Source: Humulus lupulus
Lineage: Eukaryota > Streptophyta > Magnoliopsida > Rosales > Cannabaceae
DNA length: 64,000 bases
Direction: 5' to 3'
Assembly: GCF_963169125.1 (NCBI RefSeq)
Contig: NC_084795.1
Span: 144,311,766 to 144,375,765 of the forward strand
Below, piece after piece: positions 30,306 through 40,934 of the stretch. Both the position numbers and the translations under genes were made by a program. The notes under the pieces were generated by a model, which saw only the letters and a program-made list of their open reading frames with translations, did not search any database and was not told where the DNA came from. Every line of letters begins with the position of its first letter. Positions within the stretch are counted from its first letter, which is position 1.

Positions 30306-32470
30306 TGTAATGACCCAAATTCCCTAAAGTGGTATAATGGTTGGATAAGTAGGCTGGGAGGGCCATAATTGATTAATTATGAAATTAAATGATTATATGC
30401 ATGTTTATGTGAATTATATTATTATATGATGATAAATGCATGGATGTGGGTCCACATTTCATGACAGGGGCATTTTGGTAATTTGGCCCATTGATGGCAT
30501 AATTGTGTATTTTCATGCATGTTGGAGAATTATGAGTAAGACCACATTATATGTTGATTTGTTCGAGCCATTCGGCATGAGACGATCTTTGAATGCAAGG
30601 TATCGGTCTGGTCATAACGGGGTTAATTTTGGGGCTCGGGGTAACCTGAGGATTAGTTCATTACCGGGAATTAAAGGATAATGGGATATGATTTATTAGC
30701 ATTTGAGAATATTGGGAATAACGGGAATTTTAGGGTGTTAATTATGATTAACGAGATAGAGGAGAAACGACGGTTTCACCTTTGGTGGCCTTAAGAGGAC
30801 TTTAAATGACCTAAGGGTATTCTAGTCTTTTGACCTTAAAGGATATATATCATTGAGAAGGCTGTAGAAAGCTAACCAAAAACAGAGCATTGCTTTCTTC
30901 CTCTCCCGATCATCTTCTTCTCCCCTTCTTTCTGTAAAATTTTGAACACCAATTAAAGATTCATGCTAGGGAACCAAGCCTTGATGACCTAGGGTTATGT
31001 TCTACCATTGAAGAGGGTGTGATACTGAGATTGAGGTGAGTTTCTAGCCATTAGAACTCTGGTTTTGCTCTGTTTTTCCTTTTGAGTTTCAGTTGGGATT
31101 TGGTTTGAAAGTTGAGAATTCAATGAGAGTTTTTGGCTATGATTGCTTGGGTTATGATGCCTAGGACTTGTGTATATGGTATTTGGGTTCAATTGGGAGT
31201 TTGAATGAGGTTTGGAAGCTTGTTTTTCAGGTTGGAAATGGAGGAGTCGAAGGAGGGACAGGGTAATAGCACCTAGCTATGAGCCAGGGGCATTCTGCCC
31301 TGCTTGTAGCACTGGGGTTCTAGGGGGTAGCGTTGTAGCACTACCCTGCTTTTCTAGATTCCTGTTTTGGGCATTTTTTAGGGTTTTTTTCTCGAGGTTT
31401 CAATTCCTAAGGCTTTGGGATTGAATCTACTCATTGTTTAAGTACGATTTGAGGTCCCGGGAGTGATGTTTAGTTTAAGAACATTTCACTGCTCATTTTC
31501 ATTAATTGGAAGTTATATTTGGTTATGACTAGGTGACTGCTAAGGGATTGATCGTTCTCAAGGGTCGTTCTTAGCATATTTCTCGCTCGAACAAGAGGTA
31601 AGAAAACTACACCCCATATATGACATGCATGGTTTTGATGTAGCATATTGAATGCTCTATTTGTATATCTGGAATGCAAATCAAATGTTTGGAAATTTGC
31701 TATCTTTGAATGGTACTGACTTATTAGTCAGAATCGGCAATGGTATCAGTATTAACTATGAAGTTGTGACTTACTAGTCAAGTTTGGCAATAGTATTGAG
31801 AACTGGTTGTATGGTATTGGCTTATGAGTCAAGAACGGTATTAGCATGTTTGACGCATGCCGAAAAGATTAGATCTAATCGACATAAGCATATCATCAGA
31901 AGCATGAAATGCTTGACTGGCCTTAAGTTCGATGAAAACCAAAAGCGCTTGTCTAGTCTAAAGGCTAGTTATTTGTACCTGCTTGCATGCATGAGTAGGA
32001 TTATTACTGCTAGGCATTCCTGTTATGACTTAGTAACATGATATTTTTTGTTCATGAGCATATTAAGTTTTCCTACTAAGCTTCGACTCACGGGTGCTAT
32101 GTGGTGCAGGTAAAGGCAAAAGAAAGTTGGACCATCCTTGAGTTGGAGAGCTTAGGTGACAATGTGTGCATATGCGGTTGTTTGACTGCCACGGTCGAAG
32201 GTTGAAAGAGGAACTAGGGTTAAACCATATTTTTCCGCTTAGATTGGCTGGTTGTAAATATTTTTTTTTTAATTAACCTTTAAACTATATTTTTTGGATC
32301 CCAATGTATATAGTAAACGTTTTAGTGAAACGTTGTATCTTAACAAAAAAATTTAACCCTAAACCACTAATCATACCTAGTTACACGATTGTGGCCAAAT
32401 GTCTCGATTAGGGAGTTTAGCACTGTTTAAAATACACACCGTAATGGTCCCTGGGTAGTAGGGCATTACA
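30306..32470 (+). mobile_element. Solo LTR, Tekay-like Ty3/gypsy
   Basis: 2165 bp with a perfect 7-bp terminal inverted repeat, TGTAATG...CATTACA. Flanks TCAAC (30301-30305) and CCAAC (32471-32475) match 4 of 5. No internal region. It belongs with the LTR at 381-2492: shared start, the 'gtggtgcaggtaaagg' block near 32100 and the 3' end. Three degenerate ~50-bp units with GACTTANTAGTCA lie at 31703-31850. Short ORFs inside show no domain. Confidence 0.85.
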
Positions 32471-32798
32471 CCAACTCTCCCCTTTCCTTTCTCTCATATT
32501 GACCGAGCCCACTACCACTCTTCCACTTCAATTTCTCTTTTCATTTACTCAACTAAAAAGAAAAACTCAGAAGCTCTCTCTCTCTTACAAAAAACTCCAT
32601 TGAAGCCCCATCCAAGCTAGGGGTTGTGAGCAACAAAAACAAAGGTAAGGAAGCTTGTGTTATAGAGTTCCTTTCTCATTTTCTTCTTAAGGTCGAACCC
32701 TATTCTCTCTATCTTCTCATTATTCTAAGTTTCAAACTCATCCTACTCCTTTTCTTGCAAGGTTGAGGTGATAAAGACGCTCTTAGAATCTTAGAGAA
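32471..32798. other. Leader-like flank, nothing coding recognised
   Basis: CT-rich with a splice-donor-like AACAAAG|GTAAGG at about 32639-32650. It could be an LTR R/leader segment or host sequence; no protein evidence. Confidence 0.3.
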
Positions 32799-33290
32799 TA
32801 TTGGAGTATAGTGTCTCACATGGAACAAGTATCAGAATATTGAGCAAATAATAAGAACATGGATAACTCCACTAATCACCAATTGGTTTTTACGATGGAC
32901 CCGCATGATTCTTGTCATGGTATCATGAGCCCTATACCTATAGGACATTCGATCCACACCTATCCAAATAGTGAGTCAAATTATAAAAAAGAGAACAAGT
33001 TGCATGAGATCCGCATAGTGCAACAAGACATTTGAGATCCAAATACCAAGCTAAGCTGCACGAGCTACACATAGTGCAAAAAGACACTTGAGATCCAAAA
33101 AATATGTGAGTTGAGAAAGGCCACTTGTGATCCAGTGATTCCATATTCGTGAGCGAAAATTGGTCACCATCTTGAGGGGGGATATTGGAGTATAGTGTTA
33201 CACATGGAACAAGTATACGAATATTGAGCCATTAATAAGAACATAGATAACTCTGCTAATCACCAATTAGTTTTCAAGATGATTCTGGTT
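32799..33290 (+). mobile_element. TRIM-like miniature LTR element
   Basis: Two direct repeats of ~105-119 bp (32799-32917 and 33183-33290) start TATTGGAGTATAGTG, share CACATGGAACAAGTAT and CACCAATT(G/A)GTTTT, and bracket a 265-bp core. The core begins with TGGTATCATGAGCC (32918-32931), close to the usual initiator-Met primer site, and ends with a purine tract GAGGGGGGAT (33174-33183) right before the second repeat. That is a complete LTR-primer site-purine tract-LTR layout with no coding capacity. The target duplication is not clear. Confidence 0.75.
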
Positions 33291-33693
33291 ATTTTTCCTT
33301 ATTAAAAACTAAGCTTGGATCTTGTTTCTGAAATATTTTGAGGTTTAAATGTTGTACAAGGGTACTAGAGGGTTTGAGATTATAAGAACACAACCCAAAA
33401 GCTTGAACAAGAAAGGTAAGGATTTGAGGATAAAGCTAGAACTTTTTAAGTTGTGTGTTAGATCTTAGTTCTTGTTTGTTTTAAATCCCTATTGGTTGTT
33501 ATAATATGTATTGATGGAGGATAGTGTATAATATGTTGCATGCATGAGATTAGAGCCCTTTGAGGGCTAGGGAAATACATATTCCAAAGGGTTAGGGCAA
33601 AGTCCAAAGGAAACTTTCAAAAAGGTTAAGTTTTCATTGAGTTATGACTCTTACAAGTCTATGGGGTGAAACTATTTTTTAAATTAGCAAATT
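33291..33693. other. Flank of element C, nothing recognised
   Basis: No supported feature. It was contiguous with 48432 onward before element C inserted at GAACC. Confidence 0.4.
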
Positions 33694-33698
33694 GAACC

Positions 33699-34308
33699 CG
33701 TTGACCCTCAAATTAGTCAATAACACGGAGTTAGATAAACAATATGGAATGAGATGAAATCAAGAAGAAAAATCAAATGGAAAAATAAGTAACACAAATG
33801 ATTTATAGTGGTTCCGTCCTAATTGGATGGTAATGACCTACGTCCACTTAGTGTTCTAATTGATGTAGAATTCCAATACTGTGATCAATGAACTAGGGTT
33901 CATGAGTTTCACCAGCCTTGGGAAGATTACAACTTCAGTGAATAATCACACTCTACTTTTCTCTCAGAGTACAAAGACCAAAAGTTCAAAAGTCCCTTTC
34001 CTTGAGCCCTTTGATTCTTATTTATAGGCTCAAGAAGATTACATGGGCCGATGGGCCTTAATTACCATTAAGAATTGCGTATCTAGGTAATAAAAGAAAT
34101 TAAAATTAATGCATAATTATAGATTTGCATGAATAAAGGATGAAAAAGGAAGTATGCGATCAGGCTGGTCGCATATAAGTATGACGCTTGACAAATCAAC
34201 AACTTTCTAGTCGAGGGCCGATTAAGATGCATCCACCTAAAGCTGCCATGTGCTTGCCACATGTAGGTCAATCCTGCCATGTCATCAGGGATCGTTTTTG
34301 GGTAAACA
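33699..34308 (-). mobile_element. 3' LTR of element C
   Basis: 610 bp; the inner-facing end GGGTAAACA abuts the polypurine tract. The outer end reads CGTTGACC, decayed from TGTTGACC as in the 5' LTR. The minus-strand TATA is at 34019-34026. It has an extra segment (about 34136-34176) with inverted repeats TATGCGATC and GTCGCATA that is missing from the 5' LTR. Confidence 0.92.
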
Positions 34309-34355
34309 TTTGCCCCCCCAAGTTTATTTTACTGCGATCAGCATAAAGTAAACTT
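34309..34355 (-). other. 3' polypurine tract with adjacent hairpin, element C
   Basis: The minus strand reads CTTGGGGGGGCAAA directly before the LTR. Next to it AAGTTTATTTTA (34320-34331) pairs with TAAAGTAAACTT (34344-34355), one U.G wobble. Same layout as element B at 13125-13169. Confidence 0.8.
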
Positions 34356-34532
34356 AAACAATCGACAATTCATATGCCTTGTCAAATCTGTCAAAGCCAT
34401 CCATGCCTTCTCGAAAAAGGCAACCAATCATATCACTGCAGTTTCCCAAAAAGGTGTTGGACAGCTATCACGTTTTCCCATGCCTCGAAAAATAAACTCT
34501 CATCATTACCTCAGTAACTGCACTTTGACCAA

Positions 34533-34540
34533 TATAAATA
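34533..34540 (+). promoter_or_regulatory. TATA box for the antisense gene of C
   Basis: TATAAATA on the plus strand, in CCAATATAAATAACCCC, 224 bp from the LTR edge. A leader (ending TTATTCAA) runs from about 34565 to a canonical donor at 34701. The position is matched by 13353-13360 in element B. Confidence 0.6.
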
Positions 34541-34700
34541 ACCCCTCAAAATCATTTTTTACTTTTTACTTTTCACTTTCTCCTCAAGAACACTGAAGAA
34601 CAGAGCGTAAAAATCCCAGAAACTTGGATGATCTTGACGTCTCACAGAATTTCTGCCCAGCCACTTAGCGTCTCGGAAATTTGCTCCAATCTTTATTCAA

Positions 34701-35138
34701 GTAAGTTTCTCAAACTTTTCAGTTGTTGAAATACCATATATGTTTTATATCTGTTTCGACCTTCGAGTTCTCGCATGTTCTTTGAAAAAACTGTTTTGGG
34801 GTAAATAGGTATGTAGATATGAGCACAATAAGATAAGGAAAAATCACTACAGGAGGCCTAAGAATTGGCTTGGGAGTTAGGATTATTGATTTAGGATGTA
34901 AAATTGAAGTAAAAATTTGATTTTTAAGCATGTAGAAATAACTGGGTTTTTCCCGCCCTTTCAGAGTCGAAAAGTTTTCCCTTAAAAACTTTTCACTTCC
35001 ATTCTCTAATCCATTTTCCAAACTGTTCGCATAGAATTTAGTGTTTTTGTTAGAATATTGCTGGTCGTATATGAGCCTAATTTTATACACGAGCAACGTT
35101 ATTCCAACTTTTCCACTTTCTTGGTCTTTTGGCCGTAG
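34701..35138 (+). other. Predicted first intron of antisense gene C
   Basis: Donor TTATTCAA|GTAAGTTT and acceptor TTTTGGCCGTAG|ATTC, 438 bp, T-rich before the acceptor. B has a decayed donor and a matching acceptor (14657) at the corresponding places. Predicted from sequence only. Confidence 0.5.
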
Positions 35139-36545
35139 ATTCTCATCTCCCCTTCTCAGTTCAAAAAATTTCATGCACGACCCATGGGGAGGTGAGAGGC
35201 CATTCGACGACGACTTTCTCGTGCAGTAACTCGAAGATCAGGAACAACCTTCGCTGCTAATCCCAAAAATTCCTTTTTCTCATCACCCTTTAAATAAACC
35301 TTTGATCAGTCCAACAAACATGGGTCAAGTAAAATCCATTGCTCAAAAGAGAAAGAAAATAGCCACTTCTCCTGTTGAACAGCTTGCTCCTCGGGCTAAA
35401 AATCCATCGACCAGCCCTTAGTCTAAAAACACTTCCCAGCCAGAAATCCAAATAAAAGCCCGTCTTCGAGATGTCCTTCGACTAGAGGTCAAAATGGTAC
35501 GTTGCACCTCTTAGCAATATTACAGCTAGGATGGTAGGGAATTACCTCAAGAAGTATGAACTTCTTGGGGAAACCCTAATCAAACCATCCATCGACCAGT
35601 GGGCAAACCTGCCTAGGGGCGCCTTCAGCACCTGGTCGAGATATCATTTTGAGGAAGGGGCAACCTTGCCTCTTCATCCATTTTTCCAGGGGGTGGCCAA
35701 CTATTTCAAGGTCGCCCCCTTCCTACTCACCCCAAACAGATATAGAGTGCTCTTTGCTCTCCATATTCTTTACAACCACAAGAAGTGGCCCGTTCCGACG
35801 CCACACGAGATTAATTATCTATTTGATCTTAAATCCAACCCCAACCAAAACAACATGGGGTTCTTGCACTTCTATCACCAGGAATCTGCTTGCACTTTCC
35901 TGAGTGATATTACCCACAAGTCCAATGTGGGAAAGTACTTCCAGGAGTACTTTTTAACAACGAATCTGGTCACCAACAATCTAGCCTTCACTGAACGAGG
36001 TAAGTTATTTATTCACTGGTCATTCATTTCCTTTAATTTTTTTGCACACTCTTTAGAACCTTGGTGTTATTCAGGTCCATGGCACCGACCAGCTCCTACT
36101 CCAGAGATGGAGATACGAGCAGCATCCCTGGCCAGTATGACCAATATAGAAAAAAGCGTCAAAGAGTTGGTCACGAAGAATAATCTAAGGTTGGTGGGTC
36201 TTTTGGCCCCTCACCAGGATGTGAGGGAGTCAACTGTGGGAAGTGCCACCGGCAAAGAAGTTCCCGAGAAGCACTACGATGTGTCACAACCTCCAAGAAG
36301 GAGGACAACAGGAGTGACTATCAGGGAACCTTCCAACACCCCGCGAGTAGCTGCTGCCCCTGCTCCACCAAGAAAGGGCAAGCAGAAGGCTTCTGAGCAT
36401 CCCGAGCTTACTCTAGAGTCTTCAAATGAGAACGGTACTGAATTCTCACTCTTAGAAATTTTGTCCATTCCCTGTCATCTATTTGATGGGGATGACAACT
36501 TTCAATACACGCCTAATTTAAATTCAGACTTCTTCAAGCCAGAGA
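35139..36545 (+). pseudogene. Antisense gene of element C, main exon (Transposase_28-like)
   Basis: The N-terminal part (35139-35530) has stops and a frame change. From 35531 a 368-codon frame is open: YELLGETLIKPSIDQWANLP, ATLPLHPFFQGVANYFKVAP, LLTPNRYRVLFALHILYNHK, VPTPHEINYLFDLKSNPNQN, FQEYFLTTNLVTNNLAFTE. The LHPFF...TPNRYRVL...PTPHE...YLFD block resembles the plant 'putative gypsy type transposon' (Transposase_28) family. After an intron it continues with SMTNIEKSVKELVTKNNLRL, TIREPS, PPRKGKQKA and a Ser/Glu-rich stretch. It is opposite in strand to gag-pol. Conservation of order with B (15.2-16.05 kb) shows it is a real element gene; its role is unknown. Confidence 0.8.
36000..36074 (+). 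other. 75-bp intron present in C, absent in B
   Basis: Splicing GAACGAG|GTAAGTTATT...GTTATTCAG|GTCCATGG gives LAFTERGPWHRPAPT, which aligns without gap to LAFTHAGPFHQPLPT in element B (15600-15647), where the DNA is uninterrupted. The intron length is a multiple of three, so it also reads through. Confidence 0.8.
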
Positions 36546-36702
36546 GTGAGTGTAGCAGTAGTACAATAAATAATGTACTAACCAGTAGTTGTAGCTTGGG
36601 TATTTTATTTATAATTTATTTGCGCTCATTTCTTTGATTTAGCAAGCACCTCTAATTATATTGCCTGATTGTTTGTATGTTTGTATGTTTCCTTCCTTAT
36701 AG
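36546..36702 (+). other. Second shared intron, element C copy
   Basis: Donor CAGAGA|GTGAGTGT and acceptor CCTTCCTTATAG|ACATGGC, 157 bp. The B acceptor is at 16183; its donor is no longer clear. Confidence 0.6.
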
Positions 36703-37140
36703 ACATGGCTGCTGAGAGAGCCTTCGACCTGTCCACCAATCCCGCGAGTAACAAAAAATCTAGCCAGGGCTGTCCTGGGGACGGCTGCAGCGACCCTTCT
36801 GCAAAGAGGGCTCGAATGGAAGACCGTCCTGCACCAATTCCTAGCAAAGAGATGACTCCTTCCCCAACTCCTATCAATCAAAATCCAAAAGCTCCAGTCG
36901 ACTAGACTCCGCATGCAGCTCCTACTGACATAACTCCTCCAGTTTCCACTAATCAGACACCTTCTAGTCATCTAGAAAAAGCTCCAAGAGAAGCTCTTAC
37001 GAATGCAGTCCTCAGGTCAGCCATGGATAGGCTGACAAGGCTAACAACACATCGACGCAGCCGATCGAGTGGCCATTGACGAGACTCAATCGATGGAGGT
37101 CGACTAGATCTTCAACAGTGCGCTGAACAAAGTACTTAGC
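36703..37140 (+). pseudogene. Antisense gene of element C, middle exon
   Basis: Reads MAAERAFDLSTNPASNKKSS, then KRARMEDRPAPIPSKEM (basic and Pro-rich) and a stop at 36903-36905, followed by ALTNAVLRSAMDRLT. It corresponds to MFKQFNTTLAQKRKPGEG and PPKKVPR in B. KRAR and PKKVPR could be nuclear localisation signals (inference). Confidence 0.6.
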
Positions 37141-37223
37141 GTGAGTCGACGTTCTTATTGCGCTTTGCTAATTTATCTTGTCAATTTATTCCCACTAACA
37201 ATTTTACCTTTTTCTATTCGTAG
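37141..37223 (+). other. Third shared intron, element C copy
   Basis: Donor TTAGC|GTGAGTCG and acceptor TTTCTATTCGTAG|GGAG, 83 bp. It aligns with the 78-bp intron in B (16540-16617). Confidence 0.65.
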
Positions 37224-37838
37224 GGAGTTCTCACCATGAGCTCTGGTTGGTGGCGCTCGAGGGCAGTGGCTGCTCAGTTTGAAAAGAGAATTAGCAATCA
37301 TGCCGAGCACCTTAAAAAAATCAAGGCTAAGCACGCCGAGCAGATCAAGGAGGTCGAGGCAAATCATGCTGAGGCGTTGCAAACAGTTGAGGCCAAACTT
37401 GCCACGCTCGAGGAGGAGCTGAAGAAGATAGAAGCATCAATTACTAAGATCACTACTTCCAAGGAGTAGTACAAGGAGGCCTCTCTGGTCAACTATCGGG
37501 AAGACGCCAAACTCCAAACAGAGTTAGAGATGAGCCACAAGGAGACTGCAGATATTGAAGAGGCGAATGCCTGCAGCCTCGAGAAATACGAGGGAGCTGC
37601 GTTTCAATGCTTCTATATGTTTTGGAAATACAACCCCAAGGTTGACTTTTCTTACCTACCAGATCATATAAGGCAAGCTGAGCAGGCGAGGTGTTCTGCT
37701 CGCCTAGAGGAGGAGAAGGCTCAAGGGTCTCCCGAGATCTCTCTAGCAATAGGCATTGAGGGTGCCAATGAAGATGCTGGGGTCACAGTCGACCAGCAGC
37801 CACAAAAGCCTCAACAAGATCCTCCAGCCGCTTCATAA
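37224..37838 (+). pseudogene. Antisense gene of element C, last exon (coiled coil, CFYxxWK)
   Basis: MSSGWWRSRAVAAQFEKRIS opens a long charged helix with heptad character (HAEHLKKIKAKHAEQIKEVE, LEEELKKIEASITK). A stop at 37467-37469 interrupts it; the frame reopens to AFQCFYMFWKYNPKVDFSYL, a CSARLEEEKAQG segment and a C-terminal PQKPQQDPPAAS, stop 37836. The CFY-W-K block and spacing are the same as in B at 16939-16980. Confidence 0.75.
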
Positions 37839-38190
37839 ATTTATCTATTTTTATTTAAATTTAACTTGTAGTTTACGACACATGAACTATGGTTTGTGAT
37901 GTTGAGACAATTTATATTTTTATTGCTGCACGAGTAGCTTTTCCTTTTAACAGACAATTACATCCGAGCAGTAACTGCTCGCGTTGTAAAGGATTTCTCT
38001 TTTGATATTATAATATTTTATTATAACATCTGTTTGCATGACCGAACTTAGCATAACACTTTGGTTTGATTTAACAAAATTTAAACAAAATTTTGAAAAA
38101 TACTCTAAGTACTGTAGCATGCTTTCACTTATTTTGCCCGTGTGTTTCATATGCTTATCGATATGGTTTCCTTACTAGATACCTTATATG
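37839..38190. other. Spacer between convergent genes of C
   Basis: AT-rich, would be the 3' UTR of the antisense gene. Nothing coding. Confidence 0.4.
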
Positions 38191-38231
38191 CCCCCCAAGT
38201 GATTGAGGATCTTTAGGTCCTTGGTCACTTG
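38191..38231. promoter_or_regulatory. Hairpin plus C6/G6 tract between convergent genes, element C
   Basis: CCCCCC then arm CAAGTGATTGAGGA (38196-38209) and arm TCCTTGGTCACTTG (38218-38231). All 14 positions pair on plus-strand RNA, three of them as U.G or G.U wobbles. Homologous to 17641-17683 and 7540-7579. Confidence 0.78.
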
Positions 38232-38527
38232 CCTTGACCAAGACCTGTTCGAACATTACTTCTCGTAATAAAGATATATGAAAAATGATAATATAGCAAA
38301 ACAACACACATAATGAGCAAATACTTGTAATAAATATTATAATTGGTAAGATTGACTGGTGTGCACAGTCCCTTTTATTTCTTGTACTATATGGACAATC
38401 GTGTCTGTATGAGTGGTCTAAATATGATCATACACTTATAAGCGATCAGTCACATGGTTGACTAACCCTTGTTCATAAACTTGTAAAAAGTAAGTTTAAT
38501 ACAAGCCAATTATTTAAGAAGAATTGT
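38232..38527. other. 3' UTR of pol, element C
   Basis: AT-rich with no coding; just under 300 bp between the hairpin and integrase. Confidence 0.4.
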
Positions 38528-39051
38528 TTATTGATAGTACTTGCGTCGGTGTTCTCCATTCCAATAGCGAGGAATGAGATCTCCATTTAAGCGAGCAAGT
38601 TTATAAGTGTCTAGATGGAGGACTTCTTCGGTTTGATATGGTCCTTCCCAGTTAGGTCCAAGTACTCCAGCAACTTGATCGCGGGTGTTAAGGAAAACTC
38701 TTCTTAGTACCAGATCTCCCACATTAAATTTTTCTTCATGTACTTTAGAGTTGAAATACTGGGCGACCTTTTTGTTGGTAAGCTGCTACTCGAAGTTGGG
38801 CTTGCTCGCGCATTTCATCGACCAAATCCAATGATTCCATTAATAACGACCTATTAGTGTCTTGGCCGTATTCCATCCGTCGATGGGATGGCAGATCTAA
38901 TTCAACAGGCAACATAGCCTCATATCCATAAGCCAAGGAAAATTTAGTATGACCTGTTGCTGTTCGATGTGATGTTCTGTACGACTAGAGGACTTCAGGC
39001 AACTGTTCTGGCCACGCCCCCTTTGCTTCTACAAGCCTTTTCTTCAGAGTA
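38528..39051 (-). pseudogene. Integrase of element C, C-terminal part
   Basis: Ends EHRRKYYQ at 38528. It reads MAYGYEAMLPVELDLPSHRR (38936 down), then MGDLVLRRVFLNTRDQVAGV and NWEGPYQTEEVLHLDTYKL. Separated from the catalytic core by the 39057-40929 insertion. Confidence 0.85.
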
Positions 39052-39056
39052 TCCTT

Positions 39057-40929
39057 TGTTGGGGTTTTATGCTCTAATTAAAACTCAAATTCTTTGTAAT
39101 CTCATTTTATTATCAATAAAAGAATAGAAATCATTTTTTGACTTGGTCAATGACTTTGTTCACATGTTTTATTTTTATGATTATTTGTTTAATATAAACT
39201 TCTATTAAATCTCGAGCATATAGCTAATCTTATTTATAGTGACGTAATCACAGTAAAATATAAATATGATTATATGTTCAAAATAAGTTAGTCCTATGAT
39301 TAGTCAGTGCACCAAATTTACACTGACTTGCCAATCTACGATATGATCTACTTACACATTACAGTGTTATGTTCTTTCCAGAACATTAGCAAAGTAGATA
39401 AGATCGGATGTATTTGTTACATCAGACTGGACCGATATTGACAGTTGATAAGACAAGTAAACATACAGTTATTATCTATTCTAGTCATATCATATAGTTG
39501 ACCATAGGTCAATTCAATATCAATTCTGAGTGGTTAGTATTCTAACTGATTGTATTATTTGAGTTCTTTGACTTGTTCGTTACCAGCTTACCGTACGGAC
39601 TAGCTCATACTTAAATCTTGGGAACTCGGTAGTATAATTGAGTGGGAGTGTTAATCATAGATATGAACATCTATAGATTCTGATGAAGAAGTGAAATGAT
39701 GGTTTCCTTTTAGTTTGGTTCAAGGTGTTAAATGATAGAGATCTCATTTCAATAATTAAATTATTTTACTGAAATATCATTTACATGGAACTAAGGTTTT
39801 TATGGATAAAATACAATGAGGGGTAAAACGGTATTTTAGTCCTTTCTCATTGTAGACCGTCTATAGAGGATTGAGTGACAATTATGGTTGTAACAATGGA
39901 TAATTAATAGTGTATCTATATTAGTTATAGAGCGTTCTATGAATTCAAGAGTGCAATTCCAAGTCTATAGTGGAGTCACAAGGAATTAATAAGTTAGTAA
40001 ATTTATTTGTTAGATTTATGATAACTTATTGGAGCTTGATTTCATAGGCCCATGGTCCCCATTGTACCTTGGATAAAATCATCTAGATAGTCTCCATTAA
40101 TTGATTTAATTATCAATTAGAATTAACAAAGTTGACCAGGTCAATTTTGGATAGTTTCACAGAGTTATGTAATTTTGAGAAGAAAAGAGAAATTATGGCA
40201 GATTTATTAATTAAGATAAATTGGTATCTAAATTAATAAATAAGTTTAAATAAAGGTTCAAATTATAAATAATTAATTTGATAAAGGATTTCAATAATTA
40301 TTTAATTAATTAAATCATTAAAAAATAATACAAGCCTTGATTTTAAGTCCAATGGGCTTATAATCAAATGGGAAATTTCACGGGCCTAAAGCCCATGATA
40401 ATTTCGACCTAGGGCTTTAAAGTGGCTATTATTTTATTGATTTTTTAATTAAATTAAATGGCCTAATTGAGTCTATAAAAGGAGTGCTTAGAGAGAAGAC
40501 AACAGTTTAGATTTCTGAGACGACAGATAAGTTTAAACACTGGTTTTCTGATAGTTTTAGATTCTCTCTAAACACAAGTCCTTTTCTAAGCCTCTTTGAT
40601 TATTTTCTCTTCCTCTTCTCTATATCCATCTCATGTGTTGAGAATTTCCCACACTAGTCTAGATGATTCTAAGGATACATTGGAAGGCTGTGAAGAAAAT
40701 AGAAGATCGGTTCAGTTTCTTGATAATACTCTGCGACAGAGAGGATACAAGAGTTAGAGAAACTGAAGGAATGACTCTTTCATTCCGTTGCGCATACTGT
40801 AAGTATTCTATTCTTTGTTTCTCTTTGAATTCAATTTTAGAAACATGTGTTAGGCTATCTCGTATTAATTTGTTTAATATTTGATATACATTAAAATAAA
40901 TAAAGATCATGTATAAGTTATTCCTAACA
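39057..40929 (+). mobile_element. Solo LTR, probably Ty1/copia, in integrase of C
   Basis: 1873 bp, TGTTGGGGTTTTATGCTC...ATTCCTAACA, with a perfect duplication TCCTT (39052-39056 and 40930-40934). The same family starts at 63436. It shares blocks with 19687-21575: GAGTGCAATTC...ATAGTGG, TTATTGGAGCTTGAT, ATTCCGTTGCGCATA. No coding domain. Near the 3' end CT-rich and 'acattggaaggctgtgaag' words suggest U5. Confidence 0.9.
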
Positions 40930-40934
40930 TCCTT

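Noticed and set aside
32471..32798. 5' exon of a host gene with splice donor near 32640
   Set aside because: No coding potential or downstream exons before the TRIM-like element; similar CT-rich leaders with donors occur in the gypsy LTRs here.
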